Origin: Amycolatopsis benzoatilytica AK 16/65
GTDB lineage: Bacteria > Actinomycetota > Actinomycetes > Mycobacteriales > Pseudonocardiaceae
DNA: 64,000 nt
Direction of reading: 5' to 3'
Assembly: GCF_000383915.1 (NCBI RefSeq)
Contig: NZ_KB912942.1
Span: forward strand, 3,717,795 to 3,781,794
Made by a program: the position numbers and the translations under genes. How positions within the stretch are numbered: the first letter of the stretch is position 1; every line of letters starts with the position of its first letter. The notes beneath the pieces are model-generated. The model ran no database searches, was not told the DNA's origin, and saw only the letters and a list, made by a program, of their open reading frames with translations. This document shows, piece by piece, positions 43,497-53,212 of this stretch.

Positions 43497-43595
43497 TCCT
43501 CGCCTCCCGTCCCGGCCGCCCGCAGGCGTCCAGAATAGTGAGGCGGCGTCCGGTTCCCGACCGCGCACCACCGGTCGGGGGACCACTGGAGTGTG

Positions 43596-44291
43596 TTACG
43601 ACGCTCGCATTGCGCGCAGAGTGGCGAGATCGACTCCCAGCGTCGCGAAAGGCTCCTCCGCGCCGGGCAGGACCCGGACCGCGCGCTGCTGGTCCCGGGT
43701 CAGCCAGCCGGCCGTCACCGCCCGCTCCAGCAACGCCGCCGGCGCCACCCCGGCCAGGTGCTCCCTCCGCTCCGTCCAATCCAGACAGTCGCGCAGCATC
43801 GGCCGCCGCGGCCGGTCCGGCAGCTCGACGCCGAGGCCGGCGAACGCCGCCCGGCCGGCGTCGGTGAGCGAGAGCCCGTCCGACACGTCGATCAGGCCGC
43901 GGCCGATCATCCCGTCTCGCAGCGCCACGCCGAGCGTCCCGGCGAGGTGGTCGTAACAGCTGCGAGCGAACGACAGCCGCTGCACCCGAAGCGACGTCCG
44001 CAGCCCGTCCGGGCGCTTGAGCTCCGCATGCTGAGCCAGATGCTCGATCAGCTCCGCCACGCGCGGACTCGCCAGTCGCACGTACGCGTGCCGCCCCTGC
44101 TTCGCCCGCGCGACGAATCCGGCGTCCTGCAACCGCGTCACGTGCTCGCTGGCCGTAGACACCGCGATCCGCGCCGCGCCAGCCAGCTCGCCGACCGTCC
44201 AGGCGCGGCCGTCGAGCAGCGCGAGGCACATGGTCGCGCGGCTCGGATCGGCCAGCACAGCGGCGACTTCGGCGAGGGCGACGGTTTCCAT
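43596..44291 (-). CDS. ArsR family regulator with extended C-terminal domain
   Basis: 231 residues from ATG 44291. The HTH is LAEVAAVLADPSRATMCLALLDGRAWTVGELAGAARIAVSTASEHVTRLQDAGFV with wing QGRHAYVRLA. A C-terminal block RSCYDHLAGTLGVALRDGMI and LRDCLDWTERREHLAGVAPAALLERAVTAGWL recurs in the paralogue at 51590, so both belong to one long-ArsR subfamily. No ArsR metal-binding Cys pair is evident in the HTH. Targets and ligand unknown. Confidence 0.88.
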   Translation of the reverse strand: METVALAEVAAVLADPSRATMCLALLDGRAWTVGELAGAARIAVSTASEHVTRLQDAGFVARAKQGRHAYVRLASPRVAELIEHLAQHAELKRPDGLRTSLRVQRLSFARSCYDHLAGTLGVALRDGMIGRGLIDVSDGLSLTDAGRAAFAGLGVELPDRPRRPMLRDCLDWTERREHLAGVAPAALLERAVTAGWLTRDQQRAVRVLPGAEEPFATLGVDLATLRAMRAS

Positions 44292-44338
44292 CCGTCCACG
44301 GTAAGGCGCGAACAGTTCGGCCGCGGCCGAAGCGCCGG

Positions 44339-45946
44339 CTAGCTCAGTCCGCCGAGGAACTGCGCGCCGAGCTGGACGGCCGGCTTCGAATCGTTCGCTC
44401 CCTCCAGGAAAATGGCGAACGCGAGGTCGCCGCGGTAGCCGACGAACCAGCCGTGCGCCTCCGCACCGTCCCCGAACTGCGCGGTGCCGGTCTTGCCGAA
44501 CACGGTGCCGGACCTCGCCAGTCCGGTCGCGGTGCCGCCGGTGACCACTTCGCGCATCATGCCGCGCAGCGCCGACAGCACCGGGCCCGGCGGCGGGAGG
44601 TAGCCGGAGTTGACCTTCGTGCCGTCCGCCCACAGCCGCGGCACGACGGTGCGCCCGGACGCCGCGGTCGCCGCCATCACCGCCGCACCCATCGGGCTGA
44701 CCTGCACCTTTCCCTGGCCGATGCCGTCCTCGACCTGCTCGTCCGCGTTGGCCGCCGGGTCGACCCGGCCCAGCTCGGTGGGCACGCCGTCGATCGCGAA
44801 GTCCGCATTGAGCCCGAACTGGCTGGCCGCCTTCGCCAGCCCGTCGGCGGGCAGCTGCGACGCGAGCCGGCCGAACGTGGTGTTGCAGGACTTCGCGAAC
44901 GCCCTGTGCACGGTGGTGGTGCCGAGGTCGAATCCTTCGTTGGACAGCGTCCGCGTGCCGATCCGGTCGGTCAGCGGACAGGGCACTTCGGAATCCGGCG
45001 TGACCAGCCCGGCCTCCAGTGCCGCGGTCGCGGTGACGATCTTGAACGTGGAGCCGGGTGCGTACTGGCCGCTGAGCGCCGCCTTCGGATTGGTTTCGCT
45101 GCTGTTCTGCGCCACCGCGAGCACGTCCCCACTAGAGGGTTGGAGGGCGACGATGACCGCCTTGCCCGGATAACCGTCGACCGTGGACTGCGCCGACCGC
45201 TGGACCGCGGCGCTGAGCCCGCTGACCGCCGGCTTCTGGTCGCCGTCCGGGTTCCCGAACAGCGTCTCGACGGGTTTGCCGCCGGCGTCGACGCGCTGGA
45301 CGGCGAACGCTTGAGCGGCCTTGCCGTGCGAAGTGAGCGCCGAACGCAGCAGCGGGAATGCCTTGTCGTCCGCCGGGTGCAGGCCGGCCGGGCCGGACAC
45401 GATGAGCGGCTTGCCGTCGCGGTCCACCACCGCCGGGACGTCGGAGGAAGCGAGCACCAGCCGCTCGCCGTCGGCCAGCTTCGGATGCAGCACGGCCGGC
45501 ACCCAGTGGACCAGCCACGTGCCCTGCGACTGGACGAGGCCGAGGCTGCCCGAGTACGTCCAGACGCGGCCGGCGCCGAGATTCCAGTCGTAGGTGTAGC
45601 CGGCGGTGGCGTGGCCGCCCTGCGCCGCGCTGACCTGGCCGAGCTTGGCGGTCAGCGTGCTCGGGCGGAGCGTCGACCAGGCGCCGTCCATCGCCGGCCC
45701 GGCGGCGCCGGGAGCGTCGGTCAGCTTGCCCGCCTCGACCGAGTCGCGCTTTCCGAAGGCGAGCAGGAAATCGCGCGCCGCCGAGGTCGGGTCAGCCGGG
45801 CCCTGCGAAGCTTCTGCGGAAACGTCGGTTCCCGGCGCCGCGGAAGTCGATCCCCCGCCGGTGAGCAGCACGACCGCTGCCACCACGATCGCGACCACAG
45901 CCAGCGCGCCACCAATCAGCACGCCTCTTTTTCCGGCAGGACTCAC
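44339..45946 (-). CDS. Class B penicillin-binding protein with MecA_N-like domain
   Basis: 535 residues from GTG 45946, preceded by GAGGGGGAA (ATG 46003 would add 19 poorly supported residues). One N-terminal membrane helix (about 9-29) is followed by an NTF2-like MecA_N domain (about 52-155). The transpeptidase motifs are S299-T-F-K, S353-C-N and K485-T-G in FGKTGTAQFGD. It is a monofunctional DD-transpeptidase outside the plasma membrane. The MecA_N extension is typical of actinobacterial PBPs of low beta-lactam affinity; resistance is inference only. Confidence 0.9.
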   Translation of the reverse strand: MSPAGKRGVLIGGALAVVAIVVAAVVLLTGGGSTSAAPGTDVSAEASQGPADPTSAARDFLLAFGKRDSVEAGKLTDAPGAAGPAMDGAWSTLRPSTLTAKLGQVSAAQGGHATAGYTYDWNLGAGRVWTYSGSLGLVQSQGTWLVHWVPAVLHPKLADGERLVLASSDVPAVVDRDGKPLIVSGPAGLHPADDKAFPLLRSALTSHGKAAQAFAVQRVDAGGKPVETLFGNPDGDQKPAVSGLSAAVQRSAQSTVDGYPGKAVIVALQPSSGDVLAVAQNSSETNPKAALSGQYAPGSTFKIVTATAALEAGLVTPDSEVPCPLTDRIGTRTLSNEGFDLGTTTVHRAFAKSCNTTFGRLASQLPADGLAKAASQFGLNADFAIDGVPTELGRVDPAANADEQVEDGIGQGKVQVSPMGAAVMAATAASGRTVVPRLWADGTKVNSGYLPPPGPVLSALRGMMREVVTGGTATGLARSGTVFGKTGTAQFGDGAEAHGWFVGYRGDLAFAIFLEGANDSKPAVQLGAQFLGGLS

Positions 45947-46170
45947 CGTCGTTCCCCCTCGCCCCGCGCGGTCCGCCCGCGCCCCTGGACTCAGCTTGCC
46001 CATCGCCGAGCGCGATCGGACGTTACCGGAGGGAATGCGGCTTTTCCGGCGCCGATTCGTGATCGGCACCGGAATGGCGGTACCGGTGGCTGGGGTATAG
46101 GGCGTTATACGGAGGTTTTGCGCCGATGCCGCCTCCGGTGAGCAGGTCGGCTCGTGGTGGCCAGGTGTGC

Positions 46171-46217
46171 GTGAAGGGAACATTGAGGGACTCAGAGTCC
46201 CTCAATGTTCCCTTCAC
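46171..46217. repeat. Dispersed palindromic element, copy 8 (perfect)
   Basis: A perfect 47-bp palindrome: 23-bp arms, left arm starting GTGAAGGGAACATTGAGGGA, around a single central A. It lies 29 bp past the ileS stop on that gene's strand, so it can act as its terminator. The rest of the 300-bp spacer holds AT-rich TATAAC and TATACC boxes suited to a PBP promoter and no gene. Confidence 0.93.
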
Positions 46218-46245
46218 GGACTTGCCGCTCAGCGCTGGCTCGGCA

Positions 46246-49200
46246 TCACGCCTTCGCGACTGCCACGCGGACCTTCACGCCCTCGCCGACCGTGCCGTCG
46301 AAGCCTTCGGTCACCTCGCCGTACGACACCGACGTCGCCAGCGTCTCCGCCGCCACGAACGTCTCGTGCGTCCGCACCGCCGCGACCACGTCTTCCGGCG
46401 CGTCCACGGTCAGCGTCACCCGGTCGCTGACCTCCAGTCCGGCGTCCCGACGGGCCTGCTGCACGACGCGAACCAGGTCGCGCACCACGCCCTCGGCCGC
46501 CAGCTCGTCGGTCACCACGGTGTCCAGCACGACCAGCCCGGCGCCGCCCGGCAGTTCCGCCGCCGCGCCGCCGCCGGCCGCGACCAGGCGCCGGTCGTAC
46601 TCGCCTTCGACCAGTTCGACGCCCGCCGCCACGACCGCGCCGGCCGCGTTCGTCGTCCAGTCGCCGGACTTGACCGCCTTGATCACCTGCTGCACGGTCT
46701 TGCCGAGACGCGGCCCGGCCGCCCGCGCGTTCACCGCGACCTCGAACGTGCCGTGCGCGGCGACGTCAGTGGTCAGCTCCACCGACTTCACGTTCACTTC
46801 GTCCCGCAGGATGTCGGTGAATTCGCGCAGCGGCTGGACGTCTTCCGCGGCGACCACGAGCTTCGCCAGCGGCAGCCGCACGCGCAGCTTGTTCGCCTTG
46901 CGCAGCGCCAGCGCCGACGACGCCACCTGCCGCACCTTGTCCATCGCGGTCACCAGCGCCGCGTCGGCAGGCAGGTCGAGCGCGTTCGGCCAGTCGGTCA
47001 GGTGCACCGAACGGCCGCCGGTCAGCCCGCGCCACACCGTCTCGGTGGTGAGCGGCAGCAGCGGCGCGACGACCCGGCAGGTCACCTCCAGCACGGTGTG
47101 CAGGGTGTCGATCGCGTCCTGCTCGCCCGCCCAGAACCGGTCGCGCGACCGGCGGACGTACCAGTTCGTGAGGACCTCCAGGAAGTCCCGCACCGTCTGG
47201 CAGGCGCCGGCGATGTCGTAGCCGTCCATCGCGGCCTCGACGTCCGTCACCAGCTCATGCGTCTTCGCCAGCACGTACCGGTCCAGCAGGTGCTGGGAAT
47301 CGGTCCGCCACTGCCCCTGCTTGCCGTCCGCGTTCGCGTACAGGGCCAGGAAGTAGTACGAGTTCCACAGCGGCAGCACGGCCTGGCGCACCGCGTCGCG
47401 AATCCCCCGGTCGGTGACGACCAGGTTGCCGCCCCGCAGGATCGGGCTCGCCATCAGATACCAGCGCATCGCGTCGGACCCGTCGCGGTCGAAGACTTCG
47501 TTCACGTCCGGGTAGTTCCGCAGCGACTTCGACATCTTCTGGCCGTCGGAGCCGAGCACGATGCCGTGCGAGATGCAGGTGCGAAACGCCGGCCGGTCGA
47601 ACAGCGCGGTGGCGAGCACGTGCAGCAGGTAGAACCAGCCGCGGGTCTGCCCGATGTACTCGACGATGAAGTCGCTCGGGTAGTGGTGCTCGAACCACTC
47701 GCGGTTCTCGAACGGATAGTGCACCTGGGCATACGGCATCGAGCCCGAGTCGAACCACACGTCGAGCACGTCCGGCACCCGGCGCATCACCGACTTGCCG
47801 GTCGGGTCGTCCGGGTTCGGCCGGGTCAGCTCGTCGATGTAGGGCCGGTGCAGGTTGTCCAGCCGCACGCCGAAGTCGGCCTCCAGCTCGTCCAGAGAGC
47901 CGTAGACGTCGATCCGCGGGTACTCCGGGTCGTCCGAGCGCCAGACCGGGATCGGCGTGCCGAAGTAGCGGTTGCGGGAGATCGACCAGTCGATGGCGTT
48001 CTCCAGCCACTTGCCGAACTGGCCGTCCTTGACGTTCTCCGGGTACCAGGTGATCTGCTGGTTCAGCTCGACCATCCGGTCCTTGAACTGCGTCACCGCG
48101 ACGAACCAGGACGACACCGCGCGGTAGATCAGCGGGTTCCGGCAGCGCCAGCAGTGCGGGTACGAGTGGTCGTAGGTCTCGTGCCGCAGCAGCACCGCGC
48201 CCTGGCGCTGCGCGCCGCCGGTGCCGTTCTTGAGGTCCTTGACGATGTTCGGGTTCGCATCGAACACCTGCTGGCCGGCGTAGTCCGGCACGGTGGCGTC
48301 GAATTTGCCGTGGTCGTCCACTGGCGTCACCGGGGCGATCCCGGCCGCGTCGGTGACCACCTTGTCCTCGGCGCCGTAGGCGGGCGCGATGTGCACGACG
48401 CCGGTGCCGTCCTCGGTGGTGACGTAGTCGGCGGACAGCACGCGGTGCGCGTTCTCCGTGCCCACGAAGTACGGGAACGGCGGCGCGTAACGGGATCCGA
48501 GCAGCTGCTCGCCGGTGTAGCGCGCGACGACGGCCGGCTCCTCGCCGAGCTCGCGGGCATACGCGGCCACCCGTGCTTCGGCGAGCAGGTAGCGCTTGCC
48601 GTCGCTTTCCACCACGACGTACTGCACCTCGGGATGCACCGCGGTGGCGAGGTTGGACGGCAGCGTCCACGGCGTCGTGGTCCAGATCAGGAGATAGGTG
48701 CCGTCGAGCTCGTTGTCGTTGCCCTCCAACCGGAAACCGACCGTGACGGCCGGGTCCTGCCGGTTGCGGTAGACGTCCGCGTCCATGCCCAGCTCGTGGT
48801 TGGACAGCGGCGTCGCGTCGCGCCAGCAGTACGGCAGGACCCGGTAGCCCTCGTAGACGAGTCCCTTGTCCCACAACTGTTTGAACGCCCAGAGCACCGA
48901 CTCCATGTAGGTGACGTCGAGCGTCTTGTAGTCGTTGTCGAAGTCGACCCAGCGCGCCTGGCGGGTGACGTACTCGCGCCACTCGTCGGTGTAGCGCAGC
49001 ACGGACTCGCGCGAAGCCTCGTTGAACTTCGCGATGCCCATCTCTTCGATCTCGGACGTCTCGGTGATGCCGAGCTGCCGCATCGCTTCGAGTTCCGCGG
49101 GCAGGCCGTGGGTGTCCCAGCCGAACCGGCGCTCGACGTGCTTGCCCTTCATCGTCTGGTAGCGCGGGACGATGTCCTTCACGTACCCGGTGAGCAGGTG

Positions 49201-49407
49201 CCCGTAGTGCGGCAGGCCGTTGGCGAAGGGCGGGCCGTCGTAGAAGACGTACTCGTTGTCGCCGTTCGCACCGGCCGGGCGCTCGTCGATGGAAGCCTGG
49301 AAGGTCCGGTCGCTCTCCCAGTACTCGAGGACGCTCTTCTCCAGCTCCGGGAAAGACGGCTGGGACGGGACCGTGGTCTCTCCGCCCGGCGAAGCCTGGG
49401 GGTACAT
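46246..49407 (-). CDS. ileS: Isoleucyl-tRNA synthetase
   Basis: 1053 residues from ATG 49407. The class I HIGH-like motif is [29 protein letters not shown] and the KMSKS loop is [16 protein letters not shown]. The CP1 editing domain carries [14 protein letters not shown] and the later [15 protein letters not shown]. The phrase [23 protein letters not shown] and the length mark the eukaryote-like type 2 IleRS found in actinobacteria, which is naturally less sensitive to mupirocin. A T-box leader precedes it. Confidence 0.97.
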   Translation of the reverse strand: MYPQASPGGETTVPSQPSFPELEKSVLEYWESDRTFQASIDERPAGANGDNEYVFYDGPPFANGLPHYGHLLTGYVKDIVPRYQTMKGKHVERRFGWDTHGLPAELEAMRQLGITETSEIEEMGIAKFNEASRESVLRYTDEWREYVTRQARWVDFDNDYKTLDVTYMESVLWAFKQLWDKGLVYEGYRVLPYCWRDATPLSNHELGMDADVYRNRQDPAVTVGFRLEGNDNELDGTYLLIWTTTPWTLPSNLATAVHPEVQYVVVESDGKRYLLAEARVAAYARELGEEPAVVARYTGEQLLGSRYAPPFPYFVGTENAHRVLSADYVTTEDGTGVVHIAPAYGAEDKVVTDAAGIAPVTPVDDHGKFDATVPDYAGQQVFDANPNIVKDLKNGTGGAQRQGAVLLRHETYDHSYPHCWRCRNPLIYRAVSSWFVAVTQFKDRMVELNQQITWYPENVKDGQFGKWLENAIDWSISRNRYFGTPIPVWRSDDPEYPRIDVYGSLDELEADFGVRLDNLHRPYIDELTRPNPDDPTGKSVMRRVPDVLDVWFDSGSMPYAQVHYPFENREWFEHHYPSDFIVEYIGQTRGWFYLLHVLATALFDRPAFRTCISHGIVLGSDGQKMSKSLRNYPDVNEVFDRDGSDAMRWYLMASPILRGGNLVVTDRGIRDAVRQAVLPLWNSYYFLALYANADGKQGQWRTDSQHLLDRYVLAKTHELVTDVEAAMDGYDIAGACQTVRDFLEVLTNWYVRRSRDRFWAGEQDAIDTLHTVLEVTCRVVAPLLPLTTETVWRGLTGGRSVHLTDWPNALDLPADAALVTAMDKVRQVASSALALRKANKLRVRLPLAKLVVAAEDVQPLREFTDILRDEVNVKSVELTTDVAAHGTFEVAVNARAAGPRLGKTVQQVIKAVKSGDWTTNAAGAVVAAGVELVEGEYDRRLVAAGGGAAAELPGGAGLVVLDTVVTDELAAEGVVRDLVRVVQQARRDAGLEVSDRVTLTVDAPEDVVAAVRTHETFVAAETLATSVSYGEVTEGFDGTVGEGVKVRVAVAKA

Positions 49408-49429
49408 CCGGGTGCTCCTCGCGTTCGTC

Positions 49430-49630
49430 GCTCGTACGGGCGACCGGCGGCCGCCCACACGGGGACGAAACGCTCGCGCGTCACGCGGTACCACCCCGTT
49501 TGCCCGGCGCACTGCTCCCGGGCCACTCGTTCGGCGGCTGTCACGGGCCGCACCCGTCCGGTTCTACTGAGGGCTCGCGCCCGGTTCTTCCGGAGGCTCC
49601 CCGGTGATGGCCGGATCGACGCCTTGCTGA
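49430..49630 (-). promoter_or_regulatory. T-box riboswitch, isoleucine specific
   Basis: On the minus strand TAACCT (49640-49635) is a good -10. The leader starts near GTCAGCAAGG. The specifier ATC (49608-49606) is followed by ACCGGGGAGCCTCCGGAAGA. The T-box core GGGGTGGTACCGCG lies at 49497-49484. This is the ileS leader type of actinobacteria, in which uncharged tRNA-Ile usually frees the ribosome site rather than preventing termination. Confidence 0.9.
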
Positions 49631-49830
49631 CTCCAGGTTAACCCGTCGCCGCAACCCGCTTTCCGCCTGCCCGGCGCTAGTTGCCCGGACGGGGCGGCGA
49701 CGCCGGCGGAAACCCCCGCGGGCAACCGGCCCGGTGAGGGCCACTTCGAGGCCGGAACCCAGCTTTCGCAGGAGTCGACCGAACCGATCCGCCGCCCCTG
49801 AACCCCGACTGCCGCAACCAGCGTGACCGC

Positions 49831-50000
49831 CCCAATGCCACATTGGGTGCGTCACAAGCACCCAATGCCACATTGGGTGCATCACAAGCACCCAATGCCA
49901 CATTGGGTGCATCACAAGCACCCAATGCCACATTGGGTGCATCACAAGCACCCAATGCCACATTGGGTGCGTCACAAGCCCCCAATGTGGCATTGGGGCG
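49831..50000. repeat. 30-bp tandem array of CCCAATG hairpins
   Basis: Five near-identical 30-bp units start at 49831, 49861, 49891, 49921 and 49951. Each contains the hairpin CCCAATGCCACATTGGG, extended by matching bases to 10-bp arms in most units, and ends TCACAAGCA. A sixth hairpin at 49981 carries the loop in reverse (TGG for CCA) and breaks the pattern. The array lies in the 550-bp gap between the ileS leader and an MFS gene. The flanking sequence (49641-49830 and 50001-50181) shows no convincing gene. Confidence 0.93.
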
Positions 50001-50181
50001 CGGGCTGGTCGGGTCACAGCGGACCAGTGCCATCCGGAGGTTGAAGTGCCGCGGGATCTTCGGCGCCTCGACTATCCGGTAGCCCGGCACCTGCTCCGGG
50101 CTTTCGCGGGAGGCGACGAAAGCGGTTCGCCTCCCCCGGACCCACCCGTCCGCGCCCCTGTATCGAACGTCGTCCCACGGA

Positions 50182-51525
50182 TCAGCTCACCCGAGCTAGC
50201 CGCTTGCCCCGATCCCGCCCGCGCACGGTCACCGCCGCGAGCGCCGCGGCTGCCGCCCACAGGCCCGCCGACACGAACCCCAGCACATGCAACCCGTGCT
50301 CGAACGCGCCGCGCACCGCCGGTTCCCCCGCCACCGCACCGAAAACCGCCACGCCGAGCGCGCCGCCGGCCTGTCTCGCGGCATTGTTGACGCCGCCTGC
50401 GATCCCCGCCCGTTCCCCTGGCGCGTCCGCCACCGCAGCGGTCACCACCGCCGCCGTCAGCAGGCCCATTCCGACGCTCAGCACGAGCAGCGTCGGCAGC
50501 AGCGTGCCGTATCCGGTGCCGGGGCCGATCCGGAGCAGGTTCAGCATCGCCGCCGCGCCGAGCAGCAGCCCGGCCAGGATCTGCGGCCGCGGGCCGAACC
50601 GCGCGGTGAGCCTGCCGGTGACCGGGCTGACCAGGACGAGCGGCAAGAACATCGGCAGCAGCGCGATCGCCGCGGCGATCGGGTGCGCGCCGAGGACGTC
50701 CTGCAGGTACAGGGTGAACACCAGGACCGAGCCGAGGCCGACGAAGTTCATCGCCGCGGACACCAGGTTCGCGCCCGCGGTCTGCCGGGAACGCAGCAGC
50801 GGCAACGGCAGCATCGGTTCCGCCGAACGCGTTTCCACGATCACGAAGGCCGCCGTCGCGACCGCGGCGACCAGCCCGGCCCACGGCGTTTTCGCGATCA
50901 CCGCGTAGACGCCCGAACCCAGAGCCAGCGCCGCCGTCGCCGCGCCGGGCAGGTCGACGCGGCCCGGCTTGCGGACGTCGCGCGGCACCAGCCGGCGAGT
51001 CGCCACCGCCGCCGCGGCGACGATCGGGACGTTCAGCCAAAACACCGGCCGCCACCCCGCCGCCTGGACCAGAAGCCCGCCCAGCAACGGCCCCGACGGC
51101 AGCGCCAGCGCCGAAACCCCGGCCCAGACGCCGAGCGCCTTCGCCCGCTCCTCGCGCCCCGGGAACGTACCGGTGAGCACCGCCATCGTGCCGGGAAGCA
51201 GCAACGCCGCCCCGACGCCTTGCACCGCACGGCCCGCGACCAGCCAGCCCGCCGACTCGGCGAGCCCGCACCCGGCGGACGCCGCCCCGAACACCCCCAG
51301 TCCGGCGAGCACCACCCCGCGGTGCCCGAGGACGTCGCCGAGCGCTCCCCCGGTCAGCAGCAGCGCGGCCAGGACGACGGAGTAGCCGACGACCACCCAC
51401 TGCAGCTGCGGGAGGGTGGCGTGCAATTCGCCGCCCAGGGTGGGAAGGGCGACGTTGACGACGGTGACGTCGAGCTGCACCAGGAACATCCCGGCGCACA
51501 TGGTGAACAGGATCGCGGTGCGCAT
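50182..51525 (-). CDS. MFS drug exporter, DHA2 (EmrB/QacA) type
   Basis: 447 residues from ATG 51525. Motifs: opening FLVQLDVTVVNVALPTLGGEL (DHA2 motif D1), then LTGGALGDVLGHRGVVLAGLGVFG (motif A) and GVGAALLLPGTMAVLTGTFPGREERAKALGVWAGVSALALPSGPLLGGLLVQAAGWRPVFWLNVP (motif C). About 13-14 membrane helices fit. It is divergent from an ArsR regulator that probably represses it. Proton-driven efflux of drugs or metabolites is likely. Confidence 0.9.
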   Translation of the reverse strand: MRTAILFTMCAGMFLVQLDVTVVNVALPTLGGELHATLPQLQWVVVGYSVVLAALLLTGGALGDVLGHRGVVLAGLGVFGAASAGCGLAESAGWLVAGRAVQGVGAALLLPGTMAVLTGTFPGREERAKALGVWAGVSALALPSGPLLGGLLVQAAGWRPVFWLNVPIVAAAAVATRRLVPRDVRKPGRVDLPGAATAALALGSGVYAVIAKTPWAGLVAAVATAAFVIVETRSAEPMLPLPLLRSRQTAGANLVSAAMNFVGLGSVLVFTLYLQDVLGAHPIAAAIALLPMFLPLVLVSPVTGRLTARFGPRPQILAGLLLGAAAMLNLLRIGPGTGYGTLLPTLLVLSVGMGLLTAAVVTAAVADAPGERAGIAGGVNNAARQAGGALGVAVFGAVAGEPAVRGAFEHGLHVLGFVSAGLWAAAAALAAVTVRGRDRGKRLARVS

Positions 51526-51589
51526 AGGTCCAGCAGACCTCGGGAACGCTTCCGTCGCGGTGGAAGTGTGCGAGGGGCATCCTGGACGG

Positions 51590-52330
51590 ATGGAAGGAGA
51601 CGCCGACATCGCCCGCACCGCCGCCCTGTTCGCCGATCCGGCGCGGGCCCGGGTGCTGATGGCGCTCGCGGACGGCCGGGCGCTGGCCGCCTCGGTGCTG
51701 GCGAGCGAGGCCGGGCTCTCGGCGCAGGGCGTCAGCTCGCATCTGTCCAAACTGCTGGCCGCCGGCTTGGTGACCGCGGAGAAATCCGGCCGCCACCGGT
51801 TCTACCGCATCGCCGGGGCCGCCCCGGAACTGCTGGAAGCGCTGGCCCGGCACTCCCCCGCCCGCGCGGTGCGCTCGTTGCGGGAAGGCACGCGAGCGGA
51901 AGCCCTGCGCACCGCGCGGCTGTGCTACGACCACGTCGCCGGTCGGCTCGGCGTGACCATCACCGCGGCGCTGCTGGACCGGGGCGCACTGGCCACTGTG
52001 GACGGTGACCCGACCACCCGCCGCCGCGCCGGGGACCGGATTTCCTCGCAGCTGCCGGAACATCCGTACGTACTGGGACCCGCCTCGGCCGAGGTGTTCG
52101 GGGAGCTGGGAGTGGACGTCGCGATGGCGGCGGCGGGGCGGCGGCCACTGCTGCGGTTCTGCCTGGACTGGACCGAGCAGCGACATCACCTCGCCGGTGC
52201 ACTGGGCGCGGCGGTGACCGAACGGTTCATGGCGGCCGGGTGGCTGCGCTCGCGAGCGAAGGCACACCGGGCGGTTCAGCTCACCGATAGCGGGAGCGCC
52301 GTGCTCGGGGACGTGCTCGGCGTTTCGTGA
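51590..52330 (+). CDS. ArsR family regulator with extended C-terminal domain
   Basis: 246 residues from ATG 51590. HTH: IARTAALFADPARARVLMALADGRALAASVLASEAGLSAQGVSSHLSKLLAAGLV with wing KSGRHRFYRI. It shares LCYDHVAGRLGV and LLRFCLDWTEQRHHLAGALGAAVTERFMAAGWL with the ArsR at 43596. Divergent from the MFS exporter by 64 bp. Its final codons form the first unit of a 41-bp tandem repeat. Confidence 0.88.
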   Translation: MEGDADIARTAALFADPARARVLMALADGRALAASVLASEAGLSAQGVSSHLSKLLAAGLVTAEKSGRHRFYRIAGAAPELLEALARHSPARAVRSLREGTRAEALRTARLCYDHVAGRLGVTITAALLDRGALATVDGDPTTRRRAGDRISSQLPEHPYVLGPASAEVFGELGVDVAMAAAGRRPLLRFCLDWTEQRHHLAGALGAAVTERFMAAGWLRSRAKAHRAVQLTDSGSAVLGDVLGVS

Positions 52331-52425
52331 GCGGCAACGCCGTGCTCGCGGACCTGCTCAGCGTTTCGTGAGCGGCAACGCCGTACTCGGGGGTCTGCTC
52401 AGCGTTACCTCAGCGGCAACGCCTG
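52289..52425. repeat. 41-bp tandem repeat grown from the arsR 3' end
   Basis: Units start at 52289, 52330, 52371 and 52412 (the last partial), each with the core AGCGGCAACGCC and CTCAGCGTTTCGTG or variants. The first unit is the last 13 codons of arsR. The period is exactly 41 bp. No gene lies between here and 52454. Confidence 0.88.
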
Positions 52426-52453
52426 TCCTCCCCGGCCGACCGCTCGGGCCGGG

Positions 52454-53062
52454 TCAGCGGTGCGCAGCCGCCAGCACTCCGTCCGGACCGCAGCGGGCGC
52501 ACGGTGTGAAGCCGAGCTGGCGCGCCTCGCCGACACCGATCGGGATCGTGTCGCGGCCGGACAGCCAGCCGCAGTCGACCAGGTGGTAGCGCGGGTACTC
52601 GTCGACGACCACGACCTCGTCCTCGAGTTCCTTGACCACCGCGAGGTCTTCCGCCGCGGTCTCCTCCTCGCCGGGCGGGGTGTCGCGGGCCGCCTTCGCC
52701 TCCGCCGCCGCGGGCTCGGCGGTCACGTCCGGATGCGGCACGTCGGCCGGGTCGCCCAGCTCTCCGGTCTTCGGGATCAGCGCGGTCTGCTCGGCTTCTT
52801 CTTCGGCGGGCACGTCCGCCGTCACGTCCGTGTCCGCGGCCGAGTCCGCCGGCTTGTCCTCGTCCTCGTCCGCCGCCGCTTCGGGCTCCGCATCCGATTC
52901 GGGCGCGCGCCTGCGCCGGCGCAGCCAATCGACGAGCAGCAGCAGACCGGCGAGCACGGACAGCCCGATGGAGACCCAGGCCCACAGCGAAGTGCCCGTG
53001 ACGAGGGCCGTGACGAGCAGCCCGAGAGCCGCCAGCACCAGAAGAAGGACGATGTAGAGCAC
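52454..53062 (-). CDS. Two-TM acidic protein with C-terminal metal-binding motif
   Basis: 202 residues from GTG 53062. Two adjacent membrane helices (about 2-21 and 26-44) and a basic RRRRR stop precede an Asp/Glu/Ala-rich disordered middle (about 50-150). The end has YHLVDCGWLSGRDTIPIGVGEARQLGFTPCARCGPD. The H-x3-C and C-x2-C spacing, with ARQLGFTPCARC, resembles the Ada-type zinc-finger/Me-Ada repeats seen in several actinobacterial membrane proteins. It follows divIVA but is set off by a terminator. Function unknown. Confidence 0.75.
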   Translation of the reverse strand: MLYIVLLLVLAALGLLVTALVTGTSLWAWVSIGLSVLAGLLLLVDWLRRRRRAPESDAEPEAAADEDEDKPADSAADTDVTADVPAEEEAEQTALIPKTGELGDPADVPHPDVTAEPAAAEAKAARDTPPGEEETAAEDLAVVKELEDEVVVVDEYPRYHLVDCGWLSGRDTIPIGVGEARQLGFTPCARCGPDGVLAAAHR

Positions 53063-53161
53063 GCTGAATTACAGCACGTGCCGCCCGCGAGAGGGGCGCG
53101 ACCCGCCCACGCGGCGTACCACGACGGTTTCCCACCGTGGCCGTGCCGACCGCGGGCACGC

Positions 53162-53202
53162 CGAAACCCCGCCTGGTCCACAGAGGACCGGGCGGGGTTT
53201 CG
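53162..53202 (-). terminator. divIVA terminator
   Basis: CGAAACCCCGCC and GGCGGGGTTTCG form a 12-bp stem, with GGTCC/GGACC extending the stem inside across a mismatch, and loop ACAGA. It ends 11 bases after the divIVA stop. Confidence 0.85.
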
Positions 53203-53212
53203 CCGGATCAGA

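Noticed and set aside
44339..45946. mecA-type beta-lactam resistance gene
   Set aside because: The MecA_N-like domain is ordinary in actinobacterial PBPs; sequence alone does not show resistance.
46126..49641. 1171-codon open frame antisense to ileS
   Set aside because: Protein is Arg/His/Val-rich with no domain, mirroring ileS codon bias.
49831..50000. Possible CRISPR array
   Set aside because: The 30-bp units have no unique spacers, the repeat is itself a hairpin, and no cas genes are near.
49677..50090. Repetitive ORFs on both strands across the hairpin array (DAPNVALGAC-type and APNATLGASQ-type peptides)
   Set aside because: A 30-bp period opens several frames at once. Flanking codons do not look coding and no ribosome site is seen.
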